Shown here: positions 22,790-33,600 of the stretch, in pieces
Position numbering within the stretch: position 1 is the stretch's first letter
Layout: every line of letters begins with the position of its first letter
Assembly: GCF_036850765.1 (NCBI RefSeq)
Contig: NC_089492.1
Coordinates: forward strand, 168,886,296 to 168,950,295
Length of the DNA: 64,000 nt
Direction: 5' to 3'
Source of the DNA: Saccopteryx bilineata
Lineage: Eukaryota > Chordata > Mammalia > Chiroptera > Emballonuridae
The notes under the pieces: generated by a model
Told to the model about the DNA's origin: nothing
Seen by the model: only the letters and a program-made list of their open reading frames with translations
Databases searched by the model: none
Program-made: the position numbers and the translations under genes

Positions 22790-23285
22790 AGTCACTCATA
22801 GGCTTTCTTCAATTGGTTATTTCTCAGTATATTGATAAATGGATTTAATGTAGGTGAGACAGAAGAAATGAGTACTGAAACCATTTGATTAGTAGTCATC
22901 TCTTCCTTTGCTACAAACTCATATAGATGAACATGCATGTACCATAAGTGTTGAAAAACACAATCATGTAGGAAGAACAGGTGGAAAAGAACTTTTTCCT
23001 TTACTGACCAGATGGGAATCCTAAAACTGTCTTGAAAATATAAGTATAGGAGAGAACTACACACATAAAAGTTAAAATGAGGGTCAGCATAGTACGGATT
23101 AAAGCAGTTTGTTTTAGAAGTGATAGTAACTTAACTGGAGCAGGGACAGTGCAGAAGTGTTCTGACTGTGTGAAGTGGTGCTGAGCAGTTGGTGGGCACT
23201 TCAAGAAACAGGATAACAAGGTTCTAGCACACTTGAGACAAAATGCAGACAAGCAGAGACACAACTAACAAGATTACAAAAAGAA
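22790..23285 (-). pseudogene. Olfactory receptor pseudogene, 3' half
   Basis: Minus-strand frames show the C-terminal half of an odorant GPCR. They include a TM5-like stretch around LLSLLKQTALIRTMLTLIL and a TM7 end reading SVSPTLNPFINILRNNQLKK, which corresponds to the hallmark PMLNPFIYSLRN motif (the Tyr is replaced by Asn). The two parts are in different frames, overlapping near 23001-23064, so at least one frameshift is present. Nothing resembling TM1-TM3 is seen upstream, where the HAL1 element begins. Odorant receptor genes have single coding exons, so no introns are expected. It is not functional. Confidence 0.75.
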
Positions 23286-23340
23286 AACAATTTGGATGAT
23301 GTCAGAATAATGGTGGTATAAGAGATACCTATGATCTCTC

Positions 23341-23736
23341 CCCTTCAAATTTCTTTTTTTACGTTTCTTCTTTTCCAAGTAAGAGGATGGGAGATAGAGG
23401 GACAGACTGCTGCATGTGCCCCAACCGGGATACACCTGCCAATCCCTGTCTGGGGCCAATGCTCTGCTCATTTGTGGCTATGCTCATAACCAACCCACTT
23501 TTAGCACCTGAAGTGGAGGCTCCACAGAGCCATCCTCAGCCCATGGGGCCACTGCGCTCAAACCAACTGAGCTATGGATGTGGGAGGAGGAGAAGAGAGA
23601 GACAGAGAAGGGGACGGGGTGGAAAGCAGATGGTTGCTTCTCCTGTGTGCTCTAACCAGGAATTAAACCCGGGATATCCACATGCCAGGTAGATGCTCTA
23701 CCACTGAGCCAACCGGCCAGGGTACCCTTGAAATTT
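23341..23736 (-). mobile_element. Old Rhin-1-like SINE in the HAL1 5'UTR
   Basis: Reverse-orientation SINE (about 23354-23723): an A-rich side seen as a T-rich start, a purine-rich middle and a tRNA-like head ending in GGCCGGTTGG-type sequence. The duplication CCCTTCAAATTTC / CCCTTGAAATTTC flanks it and the HAL1 sequence resumes directly. Confidence 0.8.
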
Positions 23737-24721
23737 CAACAAATTGAAAACTGTAATGCAGTGAAGCAACCCTAGTTGGGCTCGCAGGTGCACCTGAAAG
23801 ATCAGTGTACCAAATAGACTAAAGGTTGAATGGGTTGAGGAGGGGGCAGAAGATAAAACTCACTTGCCTTTGGCTTTGGAGAGAAAATAGACCTGGACTG
23901 TGTGGGATTTCATCCACTGGGGCTTCGGAGAGGAAGGAAGCCCAGAGGGACTATTTTGTTTTGTTTTCTTCTTCTTTGCTGTGGCCATGGAGAGGGAAGC
24001 CTGGAGTGACTGAGTCTCCCTCTGCCAGGAGGAGCAGTAAGATTGAGGGGCAAAGGGGGAGATTCTAAACCAAAGTGGTGGCAGATTATGAGTTCACAGC
24101 CAGTGTTTCCGCATGGTCTGCCAGCAGCATGTACTTGGCATAGAGACAGAGAACACTAAAGTGCATCAGATCCCACCTCCCTCACCTAGTGGGTACTGAG
24201 AGTGGTAGAGATAGACCCCAGAGCTAACTCTCCAGAGCCACTCTCTCCCCTGAAGAACGGAAATGCTCCATGTCTGGTCCCCTGGTCTGTTGAGATGTGG
24301 GAAGGAGAGTCCAGATGCCTGAGGTTGCCATTGCTAAAGCCATAAAGCCCTCACAACACACCCCATCTAACATCGCTATTGCAGCTCTGCCTATATTATT
24401 GAGACAGCAACATCTCAGTGGAGATTAGCTCAGGAATTTCATATAGCTAAAACTTGTAACACAGCAACACCTACTGGAAGAAAACAGAAAAACTTCTCAA
24501 AACTATTTTTTTTTGCTTTTGAATTTCATTTTATTTAATTTTTATATTTTTATTCTTATTTTTTGGTGGGTGTTTTTTTTCACTTTTTTGGTTTTTCTTT
24601 GTGGTTTTTATTTTTTATGTGTCATTATTTTTTAAATTTTTATATTTTTCATTGTATTTTTCCCTTTCATTTTTCTTTTTTAGTTGTTTTCTGTTAGAGT
24701 TTTTAACAATATCACTCTCAA

Positions 24722-25864
24722 ATGCCACCAAGGAAGAAGAAGTTGAATACCATGGTTATACCAGAAAGAGTCTTAGTTTAAAAGTAAAATAAAAAATCTC
24801 CAGAAAGCAAGCTTAATCACATGGAGAACTTGGAGTTAAACAATAGAGAATTCAAAATCAAAGTTCTGAAAATAATGGATGGGAGAAAACACTGATAGGC
24901 AATTTAATGAGGTAAAAAAGCAAATTAATGAACAAAGTGAGTACTTATAGGAGATTTAAACTTTAAAAACAGAATGGAAAAACTCAATACGTGAATTGGA
25001 AACTGATATAGCAAGATTAGCTAATAGATCAAGCCAGAAAGAGTAAAGAATCAGTGACACTAAAGACAGGCAACTAGAGATGCTACAGAAAGAAGAGGAG
25101 AGAGACCTACAAATTAAAAAAAAAATGAGAGAGCTTTACAAGAATTGTCTGACTCCATCAGAAAGAACAATATAAGAATAATGGGTATATCAGAAGAAGA
25201 AGAGATAAAGAAGGTAATGGAGAGCCTATTCAAACAAATAATTGATGAGCACTTCCCAAGCTCATGTGAAGAGTTAGAGCCTCAAATCCAAGAAGTAAAC
25301 ATAACACTGAGTTACCTCAACTCAAACAGACCTTCTCCAAGGAATATCGTAGTAAAATTGTCAAAAATCAATGATGAAAGAATCCTCAAGGAAGCTAGGG
25401 AAAAGAAAAATGTAAGCAGAAGTTCCATTAGGTTATCATCGAACTTCTCAGAAGAAACTCCATAAGACAGAAGAGAGTGGACCCAAACATTCAAAGTGTT
25501 GAAAGAGAGGAATTACCAGCCAAGAAGACTATATCCATCAAAGTTACCCTTCAAATATGAAGAAGAAATAAAACCTTTTACAGACATACAGAAGCTGAGG
25601 GAATTTATCACTAGAAAATCTCCTCTGTCAGAAATACTCAAGGAGGTTATTCAATCAGACATAAAGAACAAAACATATCAGTTTAGATCTAATTTTCTGT
25701 TAATGGCCCTATCATTTTTTGGGAGACATGATATGTATCAAATATACATGAGAAAGGAGGAAATCCTGCCATTTGTGACAACATTGATGGACTGTGAGAG
25801 TATTGTGCTAAGTGAAATAAGTCAGAGAGAGAGACTACCACTGTATGATCCCACTTATATGTGA
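24722..25864 (+). pseudogene. HAL1 ORF1 joined to an ORF2 C-terminal tail
   Basis: The ORF1 domain is clear from 25145: NNIRIMGISEEEE, FKQIIDEHFPSSCEELEPQIQ, then PFKYEEEIKPFTDIQKLREF. In the same frame, after one stop at 25463-25465, the reading continues through KEVIQSDIKNK into ILPFVTTLMDCESIVLSEIS, the end of L1 ORF2, and stops at 25862-25864. So ORF1 and the ORF2 tail form one frame apart from a single nonsense codon. The N-terminal part (from MPPRKKK at 24722) is more decayed. The role would be RNA binding only. Confidence 0.7.
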
Positions 25865-26482
25865 AATCCCCCCAAAATCAAACTTGCACAAATAGAGAAC
25901 AGAATGATGGTTACCAAGAGTTGGAGAATGGGAAAATGAGGATATGTTGGTCAAAGTATACAAACTTGTTTTTCGGAAGATGAGTAAGTTCTAGAGATCT
26001 AATGCACAGAATAGTGATTTTAGTCAACAATACTGTATTATAAATCGGAAAGCTGCTTAGAGACTAGTTCCGAAATGTTCTCACCACAAAAAATTATAAT
26101 TATGTAATGTGATAGAGGTGTTAGCTAATACTACAATGGTATTCAGATTGCAGTATACAAATGAATCAAAGCAACATCTTAAACTTAAATAAAGCTATAT
26201 GTCAATAATTATATCATAATAAAAAGGCACTTCTTAGCCACATGTCAAGCATGTGTATCAGCTCTGATTACAACAAATTTTCTGATTAAAGACCTCAACT
26301 TAATAAAACTAGGCCCAAATCAAATATTGTCAATCAGCAAAAGATCAGGTACTATTATCTATTTTGAGAGGGAGACAGGCACCCTGTCTTTCTTAGTGAG
26401 TTTAAATTGGGGAATCCCAAGATCTGATTTGGGTTTTGAAAGATTATTTCAGCTGCTATATTGTGGAAAAATTCAAGGTGAT

Positions 26483-26686
26483 AAAGAGTGGAGCAAGAAC
26501 CTGGTCAGGTAGCCCAGCTGGTTAGAATGTCATTGTTATACACCAAGGTTGTGGGTTTGATCCCTGGTCAGGGCCTATACAAGAATCAACCAACAAATGC
26601 ATTAATAAGTGGAATAACAATCTATATTTCTCTCTCTCTCTCTCCCTCTAATCAATAAATTTTAAAAAATTTAAAGAGTGGAGTAG
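26483..26686 (+). mobile_element. VES-like tRNA SINE
   Basis: About 26498-26672: a degraded tRNA-like head (CCAGCTGGTTAGAATG, GGTTTGATCCCTGGTCAGGG), a (CT)n tract, an AATCAATAAA tail, and an AAAGAGTGGAG duplication on both sides. Confidence 0.75.
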
Positions 26687-26757
26687 GAAGATCAGTTGTA
26701 GGGCAATCATATGTTCTGTGATAAATAATATCTGGCTATGTAAAAATATACACACAA

Positions 26758-26830
26758 ATCTATCATCTATCTATCTATCTATCATCTATCTATCTATCAT
26801 CATCTATCATCACCTATCATCTAACCTATC
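26758..26830. repeat. (ATCT)n microsatellite
   Basis: Interrupted ATCT/ATC tandem repeats. Confidence 0.9.
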
Positions 26831-27032
26831 TGCTTATTAAACACATACACATTATATATACAATTGTCCTGTACTCCAAATGAAGCTCTAAAAGTACAGA
26901 GGGCCAGTCCAATTTGTTTTTTCAGCAGATTCAAACTTGCATTCCTATCACCCTTAAGCCTGAGTTATTTCTGACTCCTGTGTGTCAGGGGGCTTCCTCC
27001 TCACAAGCTGTGTCCTCATGCAAATGCATGTC

Positions 27033-27082
27033 AGGGCACTTCTTTTTTTTTTTTTTTTTTTTTTTTTTTTAGGGCACTTCTT
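27033..27082 (-). mobile_element. Tail-only retroinsertion: poly(T) between direct repeats
   Basis: The 12-mer AGGGCACTTCTT occurs at 27033-27044 and again at 27071-27082, separated only by a run of T. This is the structure expected if reverse transcription of an mRNA or SINE tail aborted inside the poly(A). Confidence 0.75.
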
Positions 27083-28037
27083 AATCATGGACACCTGATG
27101 CCATGATGCTCCAGGGCTAGGGCAGCTCCTGCTTGGCTTATTTGTCCAGGGTACTGGTGTTTTCCCATCTTTGATTGGTTAAGTATCTGCGCTCAACATT
27201 ACCAAGATTCTAGAAGTGAAACCCAACATGTAATGGAACTTGGAATGTGAACCTCACATAGGTGAATCCACCTGAACTTATGGGAACTGGTGGACTCTGG
27301 GGTGAGCACAAGTCCCATGGTCGGGAAACCTTTACTTTGATGCATACTGAGGCTAAACTTAATTGTGCAGATATTTAAGTTATATCTTCATGTTTTAGAA
27401 GCTTAAATAGTGCAAGGGGGTGGCAATTCTGAGAAGTAGAGTTTCACATGATCTAGATATCTAGGTACAAATGGGTGGTAGCTCATCCCTCATCTATCCA
27501 CGGCCAGAATGACAAGTGTGCTGAGACACTAATGCCCTCAGCCCCTGGTGGTCACTTTTGGCCATGAGCTGCCTCATCTGGTTATCCCAGCATGCTGCAC
27601 AGATGGCTGTACTTTCTGTGGATGGCCATGAAGACAGTCCATGCAGTGGCTTCCGGCTGCGCAGGCAAGCATGCCAGGTTCTCACGGATCTGGAACCCTC
27701 TGGTAAGGACATCTGTAAGCTGGATTGTCATTATTCCCAGCTTCCAGCTCCTGCAGCCATCACTGTACCTTCCAGTAGACAATTCCTTCCATGATCCGAA
27801 TGCTGCAGCAGATTGGTTCACCACTCTGTTTTATGTGGCCTGTCTCCAAAAGCAGATGTGCTCTAGCTTCTAGGATAAACAGGTTCCAGCAGGATGACTG
27901 CTTTTAGGATGCCTAAATTAAGAATACCTCAGAAATTTAGAAAGGCATCCTGGGACTACAGTTCTAGTAACAGCAAGTTTCACTGGCCAGGAGCAGGGAA
28001 ATTATGCCATGAAAAAGGAAACATTCCCAACCCTTTC
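27083..28037. other. Unique or unrecognised DNA
   Basis: The stretch 27480-27900 has several short open frames on both strands but no motif I can name. No repeat was assigned with confidence. Confidence 0.45.
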
Positions 28038-28690
28038 TAACAATAGCTGCCATTTATCCACCTGGTATTGTCCAAGACACCATAAATATTTCTAACTTTT
28101 ATGTAAAAAAAAAAATCAAATAGAGCCACTTTAAAATGGAGCCAGAACTGCCACTACAGAGGAACTGGCTTGCATGTCTCATGCCTCAAACCTTTGGAAT
28201 ATTAGAAAAAGGGAAAATTATAATTGGACTGCGCCTAAAGCAACACTGTTCCAAACAACTGTTTGCAAAGATAACAAGAATGCAGACATTATGATTACTG
28301 GGCTGATGGCTGCTGGGCTGATAATTAAAGCCACTGTTTAGAATTGACATCATCACTTCATATTATCTGCATCAACAGACAGGCTTTCCTTCTATTGATA
28401 TAATTGTTCCCCTTCTTTTTCTCATAAATCCCCATTGCTTTATCTCCTAATCGGAATCTTATTTGGGCTGAATCAGTGTATCTAAATAGCTATTCTTATT
28501 GATCTCAATAGACACTTTTTCATTTCACTTTGAAAGTCTGTGTTATTTTTACGTTAACACTCCCCATAACCTTATGAGGTAGAAATCATTATTCCCATGT
28601 TATAGATAAGGAAGTGGATGCTCCCAAAGGTTAAGTACCTTGCCTGAAATCACAGTTTGGTAACTGGTGGTATTCTACTGATTTGATTAC
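28038..28690 (+). mobile_element. MIR SINE interrupted by an LTR
   Basis: 28038-28097 (AACAATAGCTGCCATTTATC) and 28560-28690 (AACCTTATGAGGTAG, TAAGTACCTTGCC) are consecutive parts of a plus-strand MIR. The LTR-like block at 28102-28559 separates them. Confidence 0.65.
28102..28559 (+). mobile_element. Solo LTR, probably class I ERV
   Basis: It begins TG and ends CA. The 3' part has CATAAATCCCCATTGC followed by a TTTCATTTCACTTTGAAAG stretch typical of many mammalian class I LTR ends. Its position inside a MIR supports an insertion. No clean target duplication was found, so the edges are approximate. Confidence 0.55.
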
Positions 28691-28841
28691 AAGGGCATTC
28701 TATGCTTTTCACTTCAAGTCAGTGAAGACATCACTTTGCATCTCAGAGTCCTGTTCCAGTCATCTGACCCAGAGAGGGCCCACCTCATAGTCTGTACTTT
28801 ATGCAGAGGACCTGTGTTGGGGAGGCCAAACCCTTGTCTAC

Positions 28842-28977
28842 CTGCAGAACTTTCCTTCCATGGGGTTCTTCATCAGACTGGCCACCATAGAATCCTTGGG
28901 TATCACACAGAAGAAAGGAATCCCAGTGCTGTTGTTCAACGGGCCATCAATGATGGGCATGCAGTTTCCAAATGGTA
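28842..28977 (-). pseudogene. CREG2: CREG2 pseudogene, exon 2
   Basis: The minus-strand reading starts LPFGNCMPIIDGP and continues NNSTGIPFFCVIPKDS, VASLMKNPM and GKFCR. From memory this matches the flavin-fold region of CREG2 (cellular repressor of E1A-stimulated genes 2), a secreted glycoprotein expressed mainly in brain. An AG precedes it and a GTAGAC donor-like sequence follows FCR. A stretch of about ten residues between MKNPM and GKFCR appears missing relative to the family. Exon 1 lies about 2.3 kb upstream on the same strand and is broken, so the locus is a pseudogene despite this open exon. No exon 3 or 4 was recognised to the left. Confidence 0.8.
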
Positions 28978-31296
28978 GCTTAGCTTTTGTCCTTGACCAG
29001 GAATTATAGTTACAGGAATGTGAAGAGAACATGGCATCAACATGGTTCTGACAGGGAATAGTTAGGGCACAGTGGTTTCCATTCTGTCCAGTTCACTCAG
29101 TGATGACTCCAGAATTTCTACAGAAGAACTCAGCGTGACATTCCATCTGGGAGGGATGGTTAAGAGGTTATTATTGAAGCTGTAATTGTACATAGCAAAC
29201 ACATTTGCTTTGTTAAATCCAGTTATTTTGGGGAGGGGAAATGAAACTTATGAAGGGTTACTAAAATCTTTTTTGCAAACTTCCCCTGGAAGCCCTACTG
29301 ACTTCTTAGGGTCCCCCAAGTTTTTGGTAATTTGAGGGATAGGATTTAAGTAGAATTTTAACTGCTTACCTGGTCTTTGGACTCCAGGAACTATGTTATT
29401 GCTTCTTTTAGGGCCACATTACTTTCTCATGTATTAGTCATGTTTTTGTTTTATCAATATTTCATTATATAATTCAGAAACTTATGGGAAATTGGTTTCT
29501 CATCCTTTCAACTTAAAGGAAGTCATAGAACTATGCTATACCAATTTTTGTTTGTAATCATCTAGTAGAGTGGGTGCAATTAATTCTCAGGCATATACAC
29601 AATGTTTCTTAGGTCTTCCTAAGCCCTGCTGGGTCCAGCAGACCCATGAGCTTCTCCCTTTACAGACTGCTCCTCATTGTAACTTAGCTCAGGACTCAGA
29701 AACTGTATTTGTCTTTGAAGTGCTTTGTGACAACAGGTTATAGAATTGTGATAAGGGAAGACTTGATCTTTGAAGAAAATGCAATGGTAAAGAATCCTTC
29801 AAAATAGTAATATCTGTGAATAGTTCACAGATTCTGTCCCTCAGCTAGTCACAAATTGCCTAAAGTCATGCTTTGCGCCCATGGCAGGGACTTGGTTAGT
29901 ACTCTCTGAATTCATTGAGTTTGGATTAAATATCAATATTGGAAAGGGGAACTACTAATGAAGCTAAGAAAATGGATGTCAAAAGTCAAAATATCATTAA
30001 TACGTCGACATTAAAATTAATTTATCTGTGTTCTCCTATGTGTGTGAAAGTAGCCTGAGGCTGTGCCCGGGCACCATCCACTTCCTGGCCCATGCCAGCA
30101 CCTGGGGCTTTCTAGCTACCATGTCCATGCAGGAGAAGGTAAGCCATGCTGCAGGCAGCCGATTGTTGGAACTAAATTTAATTGATCTGTGTTTTAAACC
30201 AAGATCAGTTTCTTATCTTCTTAAGGTGTGTCTTAGAAGCATAACATATAACTGTGAAGAACCATTTGGATGCATTGCCATAATCAGAATCAGGTTGCAC
30301 TTAGATAATGTTTCAAACAGAAACTTCAAAACTATCCAGTCAACCACTTAATCTCATAGATGAGGAAAGCAAAGTGGAGAACCCAGTAATTTGGCCACAG
30401 TCTCAGAGCTGGTGAGACCCATGGATGGGGCAAGATCCTGCCCTCTGACCAATGACCTAGACATTCTATAAAAGAATTTTTTTTTTTTTGCCACAAAGCA
30501 AATAGGAGTTCATATTACTACCCTGTAGAAAACCCCTTACATCTATCTTAACAATCTTAAAAGTTTTTTGGAGGATGTATACTTATAGATGTTACACTCT
30601 CATCATTTATCCATGTCATTTCAGCTTCGGATGGAATCAGGTCTACATAGTGAGCAAAACATTTCTGAACTGAACAATAAAATCTGCAGCTGATAAGAGC
30701 TATTCCAGCATTTACACACTTTGCACAATAAGCCTCCTTTCCAGAAAAAGTCTTGAGTTCCATGTTTGTTTGTCGTTCCATTTTTTTAAAAATGTACATT
30801 TCCACCAAGATTCAGGTATTGTTTTCCTACCAGTTCTCAATTTGACTCTGTATTAATTAGTGACAAGGAAGTTGAGGTCTATTGGCAGGCACTACGAGCT
30901 GGGAGGGACTGATCGAACTCACCTTGTGATGCCAAAGGACATCCAATGGTTTCTTTTGTCCTGGTCTGTGGTCAGGCGCTGGTTATGTGTCAGTCTCATG
31001 TCTGAGCATCTAAAGACGCGCTTCAGTCCCCAACCATCTAGCGGAAAGCTGGTTGTCAGCATCCCCGGCGCCCCCTCCGCTCCCCTATTTTGCCAGGAAA
31101 ACTGAAGCACAATCTGGTTCCGTTATTTACTACGCGCCTACAGGCCAATCCCTCCCACTGGGCACATCCGATAGGTGTGAATCAAAGAGCGTGAGTGGTC
31201 GCTAGCATCTTCCTGTCTGTTCCCTGTGTGTGTCGCCTGGGTGCTAGGCCACTGCAAGGCGTGCGCCTGCCACCCGTGGCTTGCGGGGTGGCTTAC
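28978..31296 (-). other. Presumed CREG2 intron 1
   Basis: Sequence between the two CREG2-like exons on the minus strand. It contains an inverted exon-1-like fragment near 30040-30141 and MIR-like sequence near 30345-30460. Otherwise nothing is recognised. Confidence 0.5.
30040..30141 (+). pseudogene. Inverted duplicate of the 3' end of CREG2 exon 1
   Basis: The plus strand reads CPGTIHFLAHASTWGFLAT and then MSMQEK, followed directly by GTAAGCC. The same residues and the same splice donor close exon 1 on the minus strand at about 31297-31400 (YPGTARFLAHASV, then GSLATVSTQEK). It is therefore a second, oppositely oriented copy of exon end plus donor, more than 1 kb away. It is isolated and not expected to be expressed. 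Confidence 0.7.
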
Positions 31297-31712
31297 CTTC
31301 TCCTGCGTGGACACGGTGGCCAGAGAGCCCTAGACGCTGGCGTGGGCCAGGAAGCGGGCGGTGCCCGGGTACAGCGTCGGGCAGCTCTCACGCACTTAGG
31401 AGAACATCCCCGGCGGGGCGGACCGTGGCCGAGCGCGGCGGTGCTCGAGATGGTCGGCAGTTGCTGGTCATCCTTGTGAGCCGAGGTCCGGGAAACGCCG
31501 CTGCCAGATGCTGCCCGAGTCCTACAGTAGCGCGGGCATCGCCTCCTCCGTGGAGGCGCTGTCCAGCTCCTCGTCCCCCTCGTTGGGGACGGCCCAGGAC
31601 ACCAAGCTCACGATCACGTAGCCCCGGTTCCCGGCAGCAGGGCACTGCAGCACAGCAGCCAGGAGAGGCTGGTCTTGGGCTGTGTCAGCCGCAGGCCGTG
31701 GCGCACCGACAT
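31297..31712 (-). pseudogene. CREG2: CREG2 pseudogene, exon 1
   Basis: The minus-strand start MSVRHGLRL leads into a signal-peptide-like SLSWLLCCSALL. After a frameshift the mature N-terminus reads GYVIVSLVSWAV, DEELDSASTEEAMPALL, then a stop. The end reads LAHASV, another stop, then GSLATVSTQEK and a canonical GTAAGCC donor (intron from 31296). At least one frameshift and several stops (after MPALL, after the GMFS region, after HASV) disrupt it. GC-rich as expected for a first exon. The retained intron marks an unprocessed copy: either the decayed native gene or a segmental duplicate. Confidence 0.85.
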
Positions 31713-31954
31713 CTTGCAAGCGATGAGCTCTGGAGTTGGCGAAGGCGGCAGCGCCCCCGGTGGCGGACTCGGGGTCGGGGCTCCGTCCGCCACAGAAGTC
31801 CCCAGCCCTGGGAGCACTAGCGGCCATATGGCACCTGGAAGAGTAGAGGCTCCTGGGAAGACCAGGTGGTGCTCCAGAACTGCGCACACTGCAGTCGCTG
31901 TGTGCGGGGGTCCCCATTGCGGGGTCCCAGGTCTGGGATGGGCTCGGTTCCCTC
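31713..31954 (-). promoter_or_regulatory. GC-rich sequence upstream of the CREG2-like exon 1
   Basis: CpG-containing GC-rich DNA immediately 5' of the presumed start codon, where a CpG-island promoter and 5'UTR would lie. No specific element was identified. Confidence 0.4.
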
Positions 31955-32330
31955 TGTATAGTTCAAGTTCTGCAGCCAGATAATGGGCGTTCAAATCCCG
32001 GCTCAATACACGCCTCCACTTTGTAGCTGTGTGACACTGCCAAGTCACTTGATGTCTCTGGTGCCCCAGTCCCTTACTAGAAAACAAAGGAAAACAGTAT
32101 TTAACTCATAGGGTTGACGGATGGGAGGATTAAATGAGTTAATATTTGGAGAGGCTTAGGACAGTGCGTGGCATGGAGCAAGCATTATATTTTGATAATA
32201 GACTAAGGTAGAGATTATTATCATTTTATAAAGGAGGAGACCGCGTAAACGGTGATGTTAAGATTAGCACCAAGCCCGTCTGATGCAAAAGCCCATTCTC
32301 TTGCTTTGTAAGGACAGTGACAGTGTTACC
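31955..32330 (-). mobile_element. MIR SINE (minus), followed by a MIR-like plus-strand piece
   Basis: 31955-32222 reads as reverse MIR: TTCAAATCCCGGCTC, TAGCTGTGTGACACTG, GGATTAAATGAGTTAATA. 32223-32330 resembles the other end of a MIR in plus orientation. Confidence 0.7.
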
Positions 32331-32562
32331 CTTTGCTGGGACAGGAGGTCATTGCTGCCAGTTCATCTAAAAGCAGAACCAAAGTTTTTTACATATATTG
32401 TAAAATAAAGGCTCATCAGTACCCTGAGAGAATGTGGCTGTGATGGAGTGGGCAGAGAAAATTGTATGAATGTACCACAATTTTAAAACATTCTCACACT
32501 GATGAAAATTGGGTCTGTTTCCAATTTTAAAGTTTTATAAATATCAAAATAATTTTAAATTA

Positions 32563-32879
32563 TTTATGCTTTTCACCTGACCAGGCAATGGTGCAGTGGA
32601 TAGAGCATCAAACTGGGACGCGAAGGACCCAGGTTCGAAATCCGAGGTCACCAGCTTGAGCGCGAGCTCATCTGGTTTGAGCAAGGCTCATCAGCTTTAG
32701 CTCAAGGTCGCTGGCTTGAGCAAGGGATCATTCGCTTCACTGTAGCCCCCCGGTCAATGAACATATAAGAAAGCAATCAATGAACAACTAATGAGCTGCA
32801 ATGAAGAATTGATGCTTCTCATCTCTCTTTCCCTTCCCGCCTGTCTTTCCCTATCGGTTCCTCTCTCTGTCTGTCTCTG

Positions 32880-32922
<43 letters not shown>

Positions 32923-32935
32923 TGTTTATGCTTTT
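32563..32935 (+). mobile_element. tRNA SINE of the CCTGACCAGG type
   Basis: 32576-32879 with a tRNA-like head (GTGGCGCAGTGGATAGAGC-like, GGTTCGAAATCC), internal imperfect repeats of a GCTTGAG unit, a CAATCAATGAACAACTAA motif and a CT-rich end, then (CA)n. The duplication TTTATGCTTTT flanks it. Confidence 0.85.
32880..32918. repeat. (CA)n microsatellite at the SINE tail
   Basis: About 19 CA units. Confidence 0.95.
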
Positions 32936-33284
32936 TAACCTCTGCTTCTGGTATCTATATCAGTGCACCTGGCCCACGAGGAGACATTTTCTGCTCTAGA
33001 TCTTCTACCTGAAAGTCTAATAAGGCTGCTTCAAATTTGTTATGGATGAAAATAACTTGAACTCACACTACAATTTTTTAAAGGCATTTTGGCAAATGTT
33101 ACATTCTGTGGTAACCAGAGGATCTACTGTCTGCCCCATCCCCTACTCCATCTTTCTTCCCCTGTCCCCTTTTATTCAAAGCCATTTTTCTTAAGAAAAT
33201 CTATTTAATCTCCTCAATGCACTCTAAACTGGTTCCCCATCCCAACCGGCTGCCTTTTCCAGGATGACCTCTTTCTAGCCTTAA

Positions 33285-33600
33285 TTTTTATTTTTGACAG
33301 ACAGAGTCAGAGAGAGGGACAGACAGGAAGGGAGAGAGATGAGAAGCATCAATTCTTTGTTGTGGCACCTTAGTTGTTCATTGATTAATTGTTCATTGAT
33401 TGCTTTCTCATATGTGCTTTGACTGGGGAGCTACAGCAGAGCCAGTGACCCCTTGCTCAAGCCAGCAACCTTGTGCTCTAGCTGTTGAGCCCGCGCTCAA
33501 GTCAGATGAGCCTGCACTCAAGCCAGCAACCTTGGGGTTTCAAACCTGGATCCTCTGCGCCTCAATCCGACGCTCTATCCACTGCACAACTGCCTGGTCA
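33285..33600 (-). mobile_element. tRNA SINE of the CCTGACCAGG type, reverse
   Basis: Reverse complement of the same family as 32576. It has TTGTTCATTGATTGCTTTCTC, CAAGCCAGCAACCTTG repeats and the tRNA-like end CTCTATCCACTGCACAAC. Confidence 0.85.

Larger units (their letters stand above)
23293..26228 (+). mobile_element. HAL1-type element (half-L1), near full length
   Basis: A 5'UTR starting with GATGTCAGAATAATGGTGG is followed by ORF1 and then directly by the last part of ORF2 and an old-type 3'UTR, with no reverse transcriptase. Without the inserted SINE the length is about 2.5 kb, the usual HAL1 size. HAL1 elements depend on L1 for movement. Confidence 0.7.

Noticed and set aside
26758..26830. 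Regularly spaced repeats that might suggest an array
   Set aside because: Simple ATCT microsatellite with no spacers; no CRISPR array in the window.
27480..27873. Overlapping frames on both strands that might be a further CREG2 exon
   Set aside because: The translations do not resemble the CREG2 C-terminal half in any frame.
31281..31820. Plus-strand frame of 179 codons
   Set aside because: Antisense shadow of the GC-rich CREG2-like exon 1; Arg/Pro-rich with no domain.
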